Positions 1-15,039 are shown, counted from the first letter of the stretch. The stretch is DNA of 64,000 bases from Typhlomys cinereus (GCA_023101885.1 JALPQD010000404.1:1766470-1830469), one strand, 5' to 3'. The notes: generated by a model from the sequence alone, not told the origin. Numbers and translations are program-made.

Positions 1-472
1 TATTTACTGGGCTATTATTTGCAATTAGCAAGACACTGTATCATTCTTTGTGTGACTCATTGCATTCTTTTTCTCATACAGATAAGATGTATTTTTTAAT
101 ATTATTCAGCCACAGTAAAATATCAGGTCATGGTGATTACTTGCACATTGTTTTCAAGTAAAGAAAATGATTCAGTTATAATAGGTACTGAATTGCATAA
201 GAAAGATTGAAAAATATCCATCACATTATACAATTGCTATATATAGCAAAAGTCATGTTAAAACTTGCACTGGACATTTGTAGTTTTCCAAAGGAAAATC
301 CAATTGCACAATGAAGTTTTTGTCGTGATTCATTTTTGTAAAGTGCTTCTTGTAATTTTGGAAAGGATATAGATCCCAGATATATAAAAGTTGAAATGAA
401 TTTTAAAAAGTGTTTGGTCAGTGATGTATTCTATTTTATGAGAATGGTAATTGCCTAAAAAAGTCAAGAAGC

Positions 473-752
473 GGGCTGGAGAGATGGCTCAGGGGTTAAG
501 ACTGTGCCTCACAAGCAGAAAGTCCTGAGTTCAGATCCCAGGTCCCATGTGAAAATACCAGATGGAAATGGCAGCAGTAACCTGCACTTCTGGCCCTGGT
601 GGGCAGAGCCTGGAAAATCCCAGAGTGAAGCAAGAAGGAGATAGAAACAATCCAGGATGATTCTCAAGTCAATACTGGTCATTCACAGGAACACACAGTG
701 TCCTGAGACAAATACGCACACACGATAAATGAATAAAATAAAGGTTAAATAT
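473..752 (+). mobile_element. B2-superfamily tRNA-derived SINE
   Basis: It begins GGGCTGGAGAGATGGCTCAG, the typical head of B2-superfamily SINEs with A-box-like sequence. A B-box-like GAGTTCAGATCCC follows. It ends in an AC-rich stretch and an AATAAAATAAA tail. The same insertion is present in the partner arm at 16,083-16,380, so it predates that duplication. Confidence 0.85.
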
Positions 753-1179
753 TTTTTTAAAAAGTCAAGATGCTTTCTCTCACTCAGGGTGAATTTAACC
801 AATTTAAATACATCTGTACAGAAATCTTTCACTTAGCCTATATTTCTGTTCAGTGCAGTGAATAGTATACATCACTGCATGCCAAATGTAGCTGGTTGAC
901 AAAGTCTTCCTATTTCATGTATGAATGAAATGAGATATAGGATCATTCTATCTGTTATTAATGTAATAGAGAATTGATACAGACAAGAAATGACTAATGA
1001 AAATTGCTTTGTGGAAATCTGCTGGTGAATAAAAATAAAGCAATTTTTCTGACATGTTTCAACAGTGATATGATTAATGTTACCAAAAAAGCTTAGAATT
1101 AGTACTTCAGTATATACCAGTAAGACTTCTTATGTTCATGAATATGTAAAATACATACAGAAACTATTGGTATTTTTTT

Positions 1180-1770
1180 ATTTTTCTAGTTCTATAAACA
1201 TAATTTATGGTTGTCCATTCCTATACCCTTTTTCCCTCTCCCTTCCTCCCTTTACCAAACCATCCTTCTCCCGTTCACCCTCCTGTCTGTTTGTGTGGGC
1301 CCTAGGGTTCCCTTTGGATTATCTGCACTAGAAGGGGCTCAGGTTTCTGTGGCTGATTACGTGGTCTTTCCTTGGATAGACCACTGATAGGGACGTTCCC
1401 TTTCACCTACTTCTAGGGTTCCCACTGCAGGTAGTTGTTTCTCCTGAGTTCCTCACTGATCTATGGGGAACATTGACATATCAGGCAATATGCAAATCTA
1501 ATAAGTGCAAACCTCACTAGATCTCACTGCTGTCAGTTCCTAGGTGCAGCAACCCTGTCTTGAATGGAATGTCTTTGCTGGCAGTGGACCTCCTCACACT
1601 TAGGCTTTTACTATCTTTCCGCCCCTCTTCCACAAGATACCCTGAGCCTTAGTATGGGAAGAGATTTTGTTGGCCTGGTTCCGGTTATACATTTTCAGGC
1701 CCAATACTCTGTATTGTGGTTGGTGGTTGTTACCTATTTCCTTTCAACATTATTTTATAAACTTCTGTGA
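1180..1770 (-). mobile_element. L1 3'-end fragment
   Basis: On the minus strand this carries the G-rich, stop-rich sequence typical of rodent L1 3' UTRs. It resembles the L1 tail at 36,960-37,150 (shared CCCTATCAGTGG and AGGGAACCCTAGGG-type blocks). Its mirror copy is 15,040-15,655. Any open frames in it are chance. Confidence 0.55.
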
Positions 1771-2106
1771 GAAAAAACACACTAGCATGTTTGAATGGCA
1801 TACTAAGGATTTCAATTTCAATCATTGATGAGGATATTTTTATTGTTTAGATAATCATAAACTGACTGCTCAAGTCGACACTGGCCAGGAATATCACAGA
1901 ACACATTTGTGGCAAGTTATGATAAACACAAGCAACACATCAATTAAAGAGACTGTTGAAGTAAGATATTTAATGTAGACTCTATTCATATTTTCAAAGT
2001 GAAAACAAAGAGTGGGAAGTGGCAAGGGATGTGTTGTCAACACATTAAATAGGTCTAAGCAGAGAGTTCACTTGAAAGTGTGCTGCTGTGGAAGTATGAA
2101 GACTTG

Positions 2107-2193
2107 GGCTGGAGAGATGGCTCAGGGTTAAGACTATGTCTTGCAAGCAGTAGGGCCTGAGTTCAGATCCCAGGTCCCACGTAAAAATGCTAG
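2107..2193 (+). mobile_element. Truncated B2-superfamily SINE head
   Basis: The first 87 bases of a SINE beginning GGGCTGGAGAGATGGCTCAGG. It breaks off after AAAAATGCTAG and is followed by L1-like GC-rich sequence. The partner arm has the whole element at 14,462-14,716, so the break lies exactly at the inner end of the nested inverted repeat. Confidence 0.8.
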
Positions 2194-2987
2194 GTGGGCT
2201 CTTCCTTTCACGCCACCTTTGTCAGCCCAACTGCGCCGCCCGCTCCCCGCTCTGCCAGGCCCCCAGTTGAGTCCCCGCCCTGCCCAGGTCGCCCTGTTTC
2301 CGGTTTTGGCCTGGGCCACTCCCCAGGCTGCTTTCTCTCTTCTGCCTGCCTGTCCGCCCAACTGGACAGGACTTGCTCTCTTTCCTCCATCCCTGGAGCT
2401 TGGGTGGGGCACTAAGCCATGTTCCAGGTCCAGGGTGAAGAATTATGCCATCAACATCAGCCCTTCTGCCTCTATGGCCCACCGGGGAACCACGCACGTG
2501 GTCTACAGAAGACACACTGCTACTCAGAATTCAATAGAGTCCAAAGAAAACTCAAGCAAAGTTCTAAGGGTCAAAGGCTATACATCTGTAAACCTCTACA
2601 ATCATCCTATCACATGGGAGAGATTCTTCACATCCAGCCCAAAGATAAGTAAACTTCCTTTTTTTCACCTTATTGTTTCTTTCTAATATTAATCACTATA
2701 GATTAACTTTTCCACAACTCCAGGGATCATACCACTCACCCTCACATATCACCAAGATACTACATGTAAAAGTACACTATCATACTAATATTCACTCCTT
2801 GTCTACTTAACCAGACTTAATTCATGTACTAACAACCTAAAAGCCTCAACTAGGAAATAACAATAATAAAAGACAAACATACCCAAACCCAAGGCAAGCA
2901 CTAGTAATAACTGCTCAAGTGTAGGAATCCCAACTAAATCAGTCAAAACCACACAGAAACTGAAAAGCCCTACAAGACAAAACAACA

Positions 2988-4057
2988 ATGCCCAAGTCAA
3001 AGTGCAGATCCATGAGAAACAAAACCCAGGAAGACCAATCTCCCACTGAAAGAATTAACCCCTTAAGGATGGATTCCAACCAGAACAAATTCACAGAAAA
3101 CAGCCAAGAAAGCCAGACCCAAGACAACCACTTTCAAAGTATGATCATTACCATGATTAATACTATGAAAGAGGAAATCCAAGAGGAGTTAAACAACCAC
3201 ATCAACCACTTTGAACAGGAACACAACAGGCATTTGTAGGAGTTGAGAAAAACAGTTCAAGAAACAAAAATAGGCATAGAGCAGTTAAAACAGACTCAAG
3301 CAGAGTTTAAAACTGAACTAAAAGACAAGCTATCTTCAACCCAAAGCTCAACAGAGAGTCTTATCAGCAGAACTAATGAGGCAGAAAATAGAATTTCAGA
3401 TCTTGAAGACAAAGTGGGAGAATTAACCAGGTCAATGGAAGAGGTTGTTAAAGCCAAAAAGATACTTGAGAGGAACATTCAAGAGATATGGGACACGCTG
3501 AAGAAGCCTAACATGCGCATTTACGGAATATCAGAGCAAGAATCTCAAAATACCACACCTGAGGAAATTTTTCAAATTATCATAAATGAAAATTTCCTTA
3601 ACTGAAGAATGAGAGGACAATCCAAATACAAGAGGCATTTTGCACTCCAAACAGATATGACCAAAATAGAAAATCGCCACGGCAAATAATAGACAAAAAA
3701 CTCCACGTTCAAGACAAAAAAAAAGGTGCTGAGAGCTTCAAAAGAAAAAAAGCAAGTCACTTTTAAAGGTAAACCTATTAAAATAACAAATAACTACTCA
3801 ATGGAAACAGTAAAAGCAAGAAGAGCTTGGAGAGACGTACTTCAAGTATTAAATGAGCAAAAATGCCAACCCAGACTGATATACCTGGCAAAAATATCTG
3901 TCATGATTAAGGGAGATAGAAAAATTTTCCAGCACAAAGACAACTTGAAGGGATGGATACATGTCTACCAAACCAGGCCTTCAAAAAATGCTAGAAATGA
4001 TACGCAAACTTGAAGAAAAGAACAAGCGTATCCAAGAGGACAGAAGGGAAGTATAAT
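2988..4057 (+). pseudogene. L1 ORF1 (RNA-binding protein), broken
   Basis: It starts MPKSKCRSMRNK and has the coiled-coil segment with repeated E/K/L heptads (about 3,243-3,480, including NRISDLEDKVGEL), then the RNA-recognition part. ORF1 proteins coat L1 RNA and act as nucleic-acid chaperones. A TAG near 3,237, a stop near 3,603 and further shifts before 3,726 split the frame. Confidence 0.8.
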
Positions 4058-4111
4058 ACCACAAAAATATAAATGTAAACCATAAGCTTACAAAATCCAC
4101 TAAACATAAAA

Positions 4112-7100
4112 ATGTCCAGAATTAAAAATAATTTCTCCTTTATAACATTAAATGTCAATGGGCTTAACTCATCGATTAAGAGACACAGATCACAAACTTA
4201 GATTAAAAATCACAACCCATCAATCTGCTGCCTACAGGAAACTCATCTCACCACAAAAAATAGGCACATCCTAAAAATGAAAGGCTGGTCCAAAATTCTT
4301 CAAGCTAATGGAACTAAGAAACAGACAGGGGTTGCCATTATGCTGTCAGAAAACATGGACTTCAAACCCAAAAAATCATAAGAGACACAAGTGGATGGTA
4401 CAGTTTAGTCACAGGTACAATTCACCAGGAAGACTTCACAATACTAAACATATATGCACCCAATACGGGCCCTCCACATTCATTAAGAAAATCCTACAGC
4501 ATCTAAAGCAAGAAATCAACCCCCAAACAATAATTCTTGGGGATTTCAACACCGCCCTCTCAACATGGAATAGATCAACAGGTCAAAAGCTAAACAGGGA
4601 CACTTTGGAACTTAATCAAACCCTTAAAGAAATGGACCTTACAGATCTCTATCCAACTTTTCATCCACGCACCAAAGGATACACATTTTTCTCAGCAGCA
4701 CATAGAATTTTCTCCAAAATAGATCACATATTGGGCCACAAAAATGAATCTCCACATATACAGGAAAGTGGAAATTCTAGCCTGTGCCCTGTCAGACCAC
4801 CACGGCCAAAAGTTGGACATCCACAACACAACAAACAACAGAAAATACACTAACTCTTGGAAACTTAACAATATGATGCTGAATGAGAACTGGATTCACG
4901 AAGAAATGAAAAGGAAATTCAATATTTCCTGAAAGTGAACGATAATGAAAATACAACTTACCAAAATCTCTGGGACACAATGAAAGCTGTCGTAAGAGGT
5001 AAGTTCATAGCTCTTAATGCCTACATCAAAAAAATGGAAACATCAGAAATAAACAACTTAACAATGCAGCCTAAAGCTTTAGAGAAACTAGAGCAATCTG
5101 ATCCCAAAAGTAGTAGAAGAGAGGAGATTAGCAAAATAAGGGGAGAAATATCTGAAATCAAGATTAAGAAAACAATAGAAAAAATCAACCAGTCAAAAAG
5201 CTGGTTCTTTGAAAAAATCAATAAGATTGATACACCCCTAGATAAATTAACCAAAACCAAGAGAGGGAAAACCCAAATTAACAAAATTAGAATTGAACAT
5301 GGAGTTATCACTACTGATACCCAAGAAATCCGGAGAATTATAACATCATATTTCAAAAACTTATACTCTGTGAAGTTTGACAACACAAAAAGGATGGATG
5401 AATTTCTATGTAAACACAACTTACCTAAATTGAATCAGGAAGTTGTGAATTATTTAAATAGTCCTATAACATATAAGGAAATTGAGGAAGTAATCTCGAA
5501 TCTTCCCACCAAAAAATGTCCTGGACCAGATGGATTCAGCACAGAGTTCTACCAGACATTTAAGGAGTTAATAACACCAATACTCCTTAAAATGTTCCAT
5601 CAAATAGCAAAGGAAGGAACACTACCAAATTCCTTCTATGAAGCTAATATCGTTTTAATCCCAAAACCTAATAAAGAGTCACTTAAAAAAGAAAACTGTA
5701 GGCTGATCTTCCTGATGAACACAGACGCAAAGATTCTCAACCAAGTCTTAACAAATCCAAAAACATATCAAAAAGATCATTCATGGGGACCAAGTAGGCT
5801 CCATCCCCGGCACACAAGGGTGGTTCAACATATGCAAATCAATAAATGTAATTCATGTAAGCCAGTCCAAAGTCCAAGACCACATGATACTCTTGATAGA
5901 TGCAGAAAAAGCTTATGACAAGATCCAACAGCCTTTTATGATCAAAACGCTAGAGACAGTAGGAATGGAAGGAACCTTTATCAATATAATAAAAGCTGTA
6001 TACAACAAGACCACAGCAAGGATTATGCTTAATGGGGAACAATTAGAAGCATTACCACTTCGTTCAGGAATTAGACAAGGCTGTCCCCTCTCACCACTTC
6101 TATTCAATATTGTACTTGAAGTCTTAGCTGAAGCCATAAGACAAGAAATGGACATAAGAGGGATTCAAATCAGCAAGGAAGAAATCAAGCTATCCCTATT
6201 TGCAGATGACATGATCTTATACCTGAGTGATCCCAAAAACTCCACCAGGAAGCTCCTGGAACTAATTGAGAAGTTCAGCAGTGTGGCAGAATACAAAATG
6301 AACATGCAAAAATCAGAGGCCTTCCTATATGCCCAGAAAGAAAGAAGTGAAAAAGCCTTGAGAGAAACAATCCCATTTACTATAGCCTACTATACCTCTT
6401 TGGTATAAACCTAACCAAGGAGGTAAAAGACCTTTACAATGAAAACTTTAAAAAAAAACCCTAAAGAAAGAAATATCAGAAGACACCAGAAGGTGGAAAG
6501 ACCTCCCATGTTCCTGGATTGGCAGAATCAACATCGTAAAAATGACCATCCTACCAAAGGCAATATACAAATTCAATGCTATACCAATCAAAATCCCAAA
6601 GCAATTCTTCAAAGAAGTTGACCAAACAATCTCAAAATTCATATGGAGGCACAAAAGACCCAGGAAAGCAAAGACAATTTGAGTAACAAAAACACTGCTG
6701 AAGGTATTACCATACCGAACCTTAGTATATACTACAAATCCATAGTTGTAAAAACAGCCTGGTACTGGCTCCAAAATAGACACACAGATCAATGGATAAG
6801 GATTTAAACCCAGATATAAGCCCACAAAGTTACAGCCATTTGGTCTTTGACAAAGGGGTCCAAAGAATCCAATGGAAAAAGAACAGCATCTTCAACAAAT
6901 GGTGCTGGCAAAACTGGATCTCCACATGCAGAAGATTAAATCTGGAACCGTACTTGTCACCATGTACAAGACTTAATTCCAAATGGATCAAGGACCTTGA
7001 TATAAGACCAGAGACTATAAAAACCATAGTTGAATGGATAGGGAACTCCCTCGAGCTGATTGGGCTAGGCCAACATTTCCTAAACAGACATCCAATGGCA

Positions 7101-7660
7101 CAGTCACTGCTACCAACTCTCAACAGTTGGGATCTTGTGAAATTAAAGAGCTTCTGTTCAGATAAAGAGATTGTAACATGAGCTCAAAGGCAACCCACAG
7201 AATGGGAGAAAATCTTCACTAACCACATATCTGATAGAGCTCTGCTGTCCAGAGTGCACAAAGAACTTAGAAACCTAAACACCAAGGAAACCAATGGCCC
7301 AATTAAAAAATGGGCCCTGGAACTTAAAAGAAATTTTACCAGGGATAAAATTAAAATGTCTAACAAATATCTTAAAAAATCCTCCACTTCTTTAGCCATC
7401 AGGGAAATGCAAATCAAAACTTCCCTGAGACATCATCTCACCCCGGTCAGGATGGCAAAAATCCACAATACAAACAACAACAAATGCTGGAGAGGATGTG
7501 GAGAGAGGGGAACTCTCCTACATTGCTGGTGGGAATACAGGCTCATACAGCCACTCTGGTGAGCCGTCTGGAGATTCTTAAAGAAATTAAAGATTGAAAT
7601 GCCATATGACCCTACTATTCCACTTCTGGGAATAACCCCACATACAGCAAAAATTCACCT
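4112..7660 (+). pseudogene. L1 ORF2 (endonuclease and reverse transcriptase), broken
   Basis: The endonuclease start (FITLNVNGLNS-type) is near 4,140, with GDFNTALS near 4,540. The reverse transcriptase region runs from about 5,400 to 6,400, with [11 protein letters not shown] near 5,525 and the catalytic FADD motif in [11 protein letters not shown] at about 6,195-6,227. The 3' part encodes the cysteine-containing tail region near 7,480-7,560. At least four frameshifts separate the open pieces. Confidence 0.85.
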
Positions 7661-7885
7661 ACGAAAACCTATGGGACACATTGAACACAGTCCTAAAAGA
7701 AAAGTTTACAGCATTAAATGCATACATCGTAACAAGGGAATGATCCTGAATAGATTAAATGAAAGGGGGGAGATCACAAAAAATATCAGAGAATCATAAG
7801 TATATACTTAAAAATTTTATATTCCTTAATATTGGATAATCTAAAGTAATAGGATACATTCCTAAACACATATAACTGGCTGGAT
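7661..7885 (+). mobile_element. Second L1 piece (central ORF2) joined to the first
   Basis: Right after the ORF2 3' end, the sequence returns to central ORF2 (TYENLWDT-like, then IKCIHRNKGMILNRLNE). The same segment occurs in reverse at about 34,440-34,680. This order is impossible in one element, so two insertions or a rearranged insertion are fused here. Confidence 0.65.
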
Positions 7886-8138
7886 GGCAGGAGGAGCTGG
7901 TCCCTTGGGCTGCCTGGGGTTCTGGGGGTGTGCGGGGGCGGAGCTTACCTAGGTCTCAGGGAGGCCAGGCTGGACCGCATGCGCATCCTGGGGGGCATAG
8001 TGGGGGAAGGAAGGATGGGGCGTTGGCAGGGAGTGCTATTTAACCTGGGGAGTAGTAAAAGTTTTTACTTACTTCTAAACTTTAACTGCTATCACAAATT
8101 TAGTATCAATCACTATGTAAGCCAAAAGATGCACTATT
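7886..8138. other. GC-rich then AT-rich sequence of unknown origin
   Basis: The stretch 7,886-8,050 is G-rich with several CpGs and could be part of an L1 5' region, but I cannot match it. The remaining sequence to 8,138 shows nothing recognisable. Confidence 0.35.
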
Positions 8139-8400
8139 TGGGGCTGGAGAGATGGCTCAGGGGTTAAGACTGTTTCAAAAGCAGAAGGTCCTGAGTCTGG
8201 ATCCCAGATCACATGTGAAAAACACTAAGCAGATAGGCCCGAACTTCCAGCCCTGGTGGGCAGAGTTTGGGAAAACCCAGTGCAAAGCAAAAAGGTGGAA
8301 GAAGCAATCCAGGATGATATCTGAAGTCATTCTTAGTTCTCCACAAGAATACACAGCACCCTCTGATAAAAACACACACACATTGTAAAATAAATAAAGT
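8139..8400 (+). mobile_element. B2-superfamily SINE
   Basis: It has the head GGGGCTGGAGAGATGGCTCA and the body CTTCCAGCCCTGGTGGGCAG. It ends with CACACACA and a TAAAATAAATAAAG tail. There are small deletions in the body. Confidence 0.8.
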
Positions 8401-9449
8401 TAAAAAATATTAAATGCATTTTTTCTAAGGTGAACTTAGGTGCAATCATTTCTGTATTCTAATTGAATCCTTGTATGTTTGAATTGATGGCTATATGGTG
8501 TCTCTCCAGAAAAAGCATCACGCATTTGGCATAGGTGGTAATGATCATGAAAGTACACAAGATGGGTTTGCTTGGAGTGGTTGCATCATCCCTGATTGGG
8601 ATAAGGCATGCACAGAGCCTGAGCTATCTATCTAGAGAAAAGGAACTAAGTTATCCACTATTGCTGCTATTGATCTGGGTGAATCTGGAAAAAAATAGCT
8701 ACCTAATAAATGTGACGCCATAAACCATCTTGGGGAGGAAGAAGTTCACCACTTTGAGATAAAAAGAAAGTGAACTCAGAATATGTCAGTCTGTTGGTGG
8801 CTGTTTGCATTGTTTTTGAGGCAATTGATGCTTCAAGCACTGTTTTTCATTCTGGGCTAATGATCCCACCCACCCATTTGCCGCTTTGTCTGTCTACCCC
8901 ATTCTCCCCATGAGGAGAATGCATCAGGGCACAGTGAGTGGCAAGTGGAGCAAAGCCTTTGCCAACATCAGTGAATTTCTGATTCACTAGCCACTAACTT
9001 CTCAAGGGTGAGATTGCAGGTGTATACCATGGAGTCACTTCTCCCTCCCACCACCAATGGTGATTTCAGTGAGCAACCAACAGTTAAAACAGTGAAATTC
9101 AGAGTTCTGCATGCAGCAGCTGTACATGACACCTGAGTACTATGTGGCTTTTACCATTGCAGATCTGAATTACACGTGCTGGAAAACAGCTTTGCCTAGC
9201 AAAAACCAAAGACAGTGAGTTTGGCTGGTAATCCTGCCTGTGTCATCTAGTATCAGAGTTCCATCTCCAGAGTTCTTACAATGGAAGAAAAAACTGACTG
9301 GGTAAATTTGCTATCAGAAGTAAATTGACAAATTTGTTTCTCCTCTCCCCCTGGCTCCTAAATAAAATAAAAAAGAATAAATTCAAGACATCTTGTATGT
9401 CTATATTGTCTATATTGCTGAAAGAAAAATATATTTATATTTGACATTG
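8401..9449. other. Intergenic stretch with no recognised feature
   Basis: I find no gene, RNA or repeat family that I can name here. Its mirror partner, if any, would lie beyond the right end of the window. Confidence 0.5.
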
Positions 9450-10249
9450 CATCTTAATAACACTTGAAATTCATAAAATGATGATGCAAGTACAATATAC
9501 ATGTATCCAAGGGAACGGAAATCATTGGCACACATATGGGGTACCTGTTTTAAAATTTCTCCTCTAATGAGGAATAAAAATAGATATACTTTTGATCTTT
9601 GATATGGTTGTAAAAACAATGAATATTTTTTTAAATATATGCAAAAGAGCAAACACTCAGACACACAAATTTGCAATTCTTGGAATATATGTAGTGTGAA
9701 AGGTAGAGAAACACTGTCACAGGTATAAAGAGAACTAGCTGGAGAGGTTAGGGGAGAATAAGGAGGGAATTAATGAGAACAAAATACTTTGGCACATGCC
9801 TGAAAATTACTTTATACTTAAATACAATGTTGCAGTTCTGTTCACATTTTGTGTGCATTAAAGATTCCTGCCTTAGGAATTGTAGAACTCAGTTGTCTCC
9901 TTAGAAAAGAGAAGATTTGTGAAGATTTGCAGAAGATTTTTGAAAATTGTTTGATTTTTTTTGTGCATAATCCACTAGTTGATACAGCCTCATGAAAATG
10001 TTAAATTAAACTGTTTGGTATGGGCTAGGCATACCAAATTCGAATTCTACTTTAAAATAACTGTAGGCAAGAAATGGCCAAAGCTACGAGAGAAAGGGGC
10101 CATCATCAAATGCCTAGGTTGCAACAGGAGAGTGATAGACATTCACACCAGGGAGGTAATATCAATAATAGACATCCAGATACACAAACTTACAGGCTAG
10201 TGAGAACTGTTAAGGATTCATAAAACTTGTAGCCATTGTTCATGTAGGA

Positions 10250-11390
10250 AGTATGAAGTTCAGGAAACAGAGTCTGCTGTACTTGCTAGGTATTATCACA
10301 CATCTATGTATAAGTTGACATCCTCCAGTGCCCTCAGAAATACCTTGCCCTGGTCAGGGACCAGAAATCTGACCTTTAATGCTCAAAAAGTGTGGTACTC
10401 AATGAAAGTGATATTTTCTTGTGGCCACCTTGTGGCAACTTTCAACCTACTAATCTTTTCTGCCCAGGGCAGAATTTGGCAGTCACTCACCATGATCACT
10501 ACTGCCTAGCCTTGTAGGGCCATAAGAGAACTCAACTGCCAAGGGCAAGTGGGTCCGACATAGTCCTTGCACAAAGTGAAGAGGCTGAAACTTTCAAAGG
10601 GAAGAAGCAAGTCAGTGCTGATGGCATCCAGGAATGAATGTCAACTGGTGCCCCATGGTCTGTGGAGGACCGAGAATGAGACCTAAAGTCACAGATGGTT
10701 CCTGGAACCTGTGCTACTCTAATGGTGCATGGCTGTTTGGTTTTGGAACAATATCCCAAGACTGTCCTCTATCAGATATGTTACTTCTGGCCAGTTCTTC
10801 CTTGGGTATCCATTGCTGTGGAAAGCTTACCACCGTTTCATGAGCATCACTGAACATAGGAGAGTTCATGAGATGATGCCAAACAAGGTCACACACTCAG
10901 TTCATCCTCATTGCAATGCTCATTGCTGGTGTGGAGGCTGCATGGCTGCCTTCTCAGAATGCAATTGGGAAATCAGGCGTGTCAGTGATATCAAAGCCAG
11001 AGTAATCATTCCCATTGTTGATTGCCCTCCCACTAAATAACTGATGACAGACAGTCTGGTTGCCCTGTCACTTCACTGCATGCAGTCACTGCAGCCTACA
11101 CAATAGGCATGGCCAGTGGTAAGAAGGGGATTAAGTGAACTTGCTTATACTTTTTTTGGACAAGCACTATTTTCCCATGTTATTGAAACTGTCATAACAC
11201 TGAGGCATGAAAAGTTCTACAGAGTAGTCTTGAAAGTAATGGTGTGCATTGTCAACATCATGTGACCCAAAATTATCTATGCAAGAGTCTATGGTAATGC
11301 CCATGAGGAATTCATTGACTGGATTAATGAAGATGGGAAGAGCAATCATGAAAGTGGCACCATGTTGTGATTCTGTGGTCATTAAAGAGG
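10250..11390. other. Unidentified decayed coding-like unit (left copy)
   Basis: Several short open stretches occur on both strands, such as a 103-residue one on plus (10,729-11,040) and a 71-residue one on minus (11,167-11,382). The base composition is less AT-rich than its flanks. This looks like a processed pseudogene or an old repeat, but I could not recognise the parent. The mirror copy is at about 61,970-63,230. Confidence 0.35.
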
Positions 11391-12689
11391 AGGGAAGGGA
11401 TTAAGCAGTAGGTACTCATCTCCCTCTTCTTCCTAACTGCCAATACAGGATGACTAGTTGTCCACTTGCTATGGTCTTAAAGTCGAATACTTCTGAAATG
11501 CACATGCAATGATTCCATTTGATATTAACATTGAATTAAAAGGTTTTGACATGTTCTCAAATTCCACTTTTGTAAAAACCCACATCTTTTTCCTTATGTG
11601 CAAATGATGTTTCAGTAAGGGACTGAATGAAGCTAATTGTCAAGTCTCTAGACCCTACTTTTCCTCAGGAATTATTCACATTCAGCCATGTGAAGTGTGT
11701 TACTTGCTCAACCTTTTTTTTGTGCTTAATTTCTGATGTCAGGCAGATTCAGGTTCATTAACGAACTTGTGACACTCTTTACATTTTTATCATTTTGAGC
11801 CAATGTGTATTTACGTGTTATGTAAAAATGTGCTTCAATTAGAATGGCTTACTTCTCCCTCCCCTCAAGGACATCCCCCATGCTGCTTATACTACCCTTC
11901 AAGCATTGATTCTTACTGAATTTGTAGTAAAAACACCCACATAGGCCATGACTGAAAGCACATTTTACTATACCTTGTTATACCATTTGCTATGGAGTGC
12001 CTCGTCTGTATGGGGTTCTATTGCATTGGGAGGCCTGGGTTCTATTTCAAAAGTTGGGGTTCCCTAACGTTTATGTGTTTTCAAATGTGAACAAAAGATC
12101 TCTATTTTACTTACCTTTATATACTCTGATGGTATTGTTGGCTTTAGAAGGCTTCAAATCTTTTCTACAACATCAAATTCGTTTATGATTTTACACAGAG
12201 TAACATAGTAAAAAGTTAAACTTGTTACAGATGTGTGTGACACATTAAATTTCCAATGATGTTTTATAAATCCTATATTATGAAAGCAATTCATTATAGT
12301 TATGGCCCAATTTGTATTCTTGAATACACAGTGAGGACTATTGTAAGCTTCCATATATTTTTTTACATTCTAGATAGTCTCATCAGTTTTTCTCACACTA
12401 ATGCATGACTTAAAGATGAAAAGGTTTACAATTGTTTACATGTGCAGGCCTTTTTCTGTAGCAATATTGGATACTCAGTGATTTGTAAATTACAAGTGAA
12501 AGCATTTTGATAGTAATCATTTACGAATCCTTTTATCTACAAGACTTTCTTCCTGTATAGTACAAAAGATTCACTCATACTGTATCCTCAATTGGCTTTT
12601 CCCCTCTATACATTCACTGATTCCATGTCATTTTTTTTGAAGCCCTATGGGTTTACTACTCAAAGTTTAATGGGCAGCACTGCCTGCCT
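11391..12689. other. AT-rich 3' flank of the zinc-finger exon (left copy)
   Basis: Non-coding sequence mirrored at about 60,761-61,970. I see no gene or named repeat. It probably includes 3' untranslated sequence of the zinc-finger unit. Confidence 0.4.
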
Positions 12690-14208
<1,519 letters not shown>

Positions 14209-14461
14209 CTGGTAAAAAAGAAGAATTTGATATATTTTATTTACTCTTGTCGCTTTTTCACAGTATATTGCAGCAATTCTTTGAAGACTTTTTAAATGAA
14301 ATATTTCTCAAGATCGGATTTCTTATTTATTGCTGATTAGAATAATCTGGTGTCAAATAAACCCCATGACTTTTTTCAGTCTTCATCTTCCTATCATAGG
14401 GAAGAATACTGTGCTTTTTATGGGTGCTTGGAATACAAAGTCAAGTCTTCATCTTTTTCTT
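14209..14461. other. Intron sequence upstream of zinc-finger exon
   Basis: Left-arm-only sequence. The pyrimidine-rich acceptor tract lies at its left edge on the minus strand. Nothing else is recognised. Confidence 0.4.
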
Positions 14462-14716
14462 AATATTTTATTTATTTATTTTATGTGTGTGTGTGTGTGT
14501 GTTTGTATATGTATCAGAGAGTATGACTTCAGGAATCATCTTGGATTGCTTCTACCTCCTTACTTTGCCCTGGGATTTCCCTGGCACTGTCCACTAGGGC
14601 CAGAAATGCAGGACACAACCATTTCCATCTAGCATTTTTACGTCGGACCTGGGATCTGAACTCAGGCCCTACTGCTTGCAAGACATAGTCTTAACCCTGA
14701 GCCATCTCTCCAGCCC
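14462..14716 (-). mobile_element. Complete B2-superfamily SINE
   Basis: It reads in reverse from GGGCTGGAGAGATGGCTCAG at 14,716 through the SINE body to (TG)n and an A-rich tail at about 14,462. This is the intact version of the truncated element at 2,107-2,193. Confidence 0.85.
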
Positions 14717-15039
14717 AAGTCTTCATACTTTCACAGCAGCACACTTGCACATGAACTATCTGCTTAGACCCACTTAATGTGTTGACAACACATCCCTTGC
14801 CACTTCCCACTCTTTGTTTTCACTTTGAAAATATGAATAGAGTCTACATTAAATATCTTACTTACTTCAACAGTTTCTTTAGTTGATGTGTTGCTTGTGT
14901 TTAACATAACTTGCCACAAATGTGTTTTGTGATATTCCTGGCCAGTGTCGACTTGAGCAGTCAGTTTATGATTATCTAAACAATAAAAATATCCTCATCA
15001 ATGATTCAAATTGAAGTTCTTATTATGCCATTCAAACAT

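Larger units (their letters stand above)
1..2193. repeat. Left arm of nested inverted repeat (pairs with 14,629-16,851)
   Basis: Base 1 onward reads as the reverse complement of sequence ending at 16,851, for example TATTTACTGGGCTATTATTT here and its complement at 16,832-16,851. The match runs through a SINE (473-752), an L1 3'-end fragment and the start of a second SINE. It stops at 2,193 where L1 sequence begins. By eye about 92% of positions agree over the first 220 bases. The arm may extend left of the window. Confidence 0.9.
2194..7660 (+). mobile_element. Near full-length but degenerate L1 element
   Basis: The order is a GC-rich leader (2,194-2,430), a region leading to ORF1 (from 2,988), ORF2 endonuclease and reverse transcriptase (from about 4,112), and the ORF2 3' end with the DPTIPLLGI motif near 7,605-7,634. 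Many stops and frameshifts break both reading frames, so it cannot move. It ends by joining another L1 piece at about 7,660. Confidence 0.85.

Noticed and set aside
2141..2686. 181-residue frame at the L1 start
   Set aside because: It runs from a SINE into the L1 leader with no conserved protein and overlapping frames on both strands.
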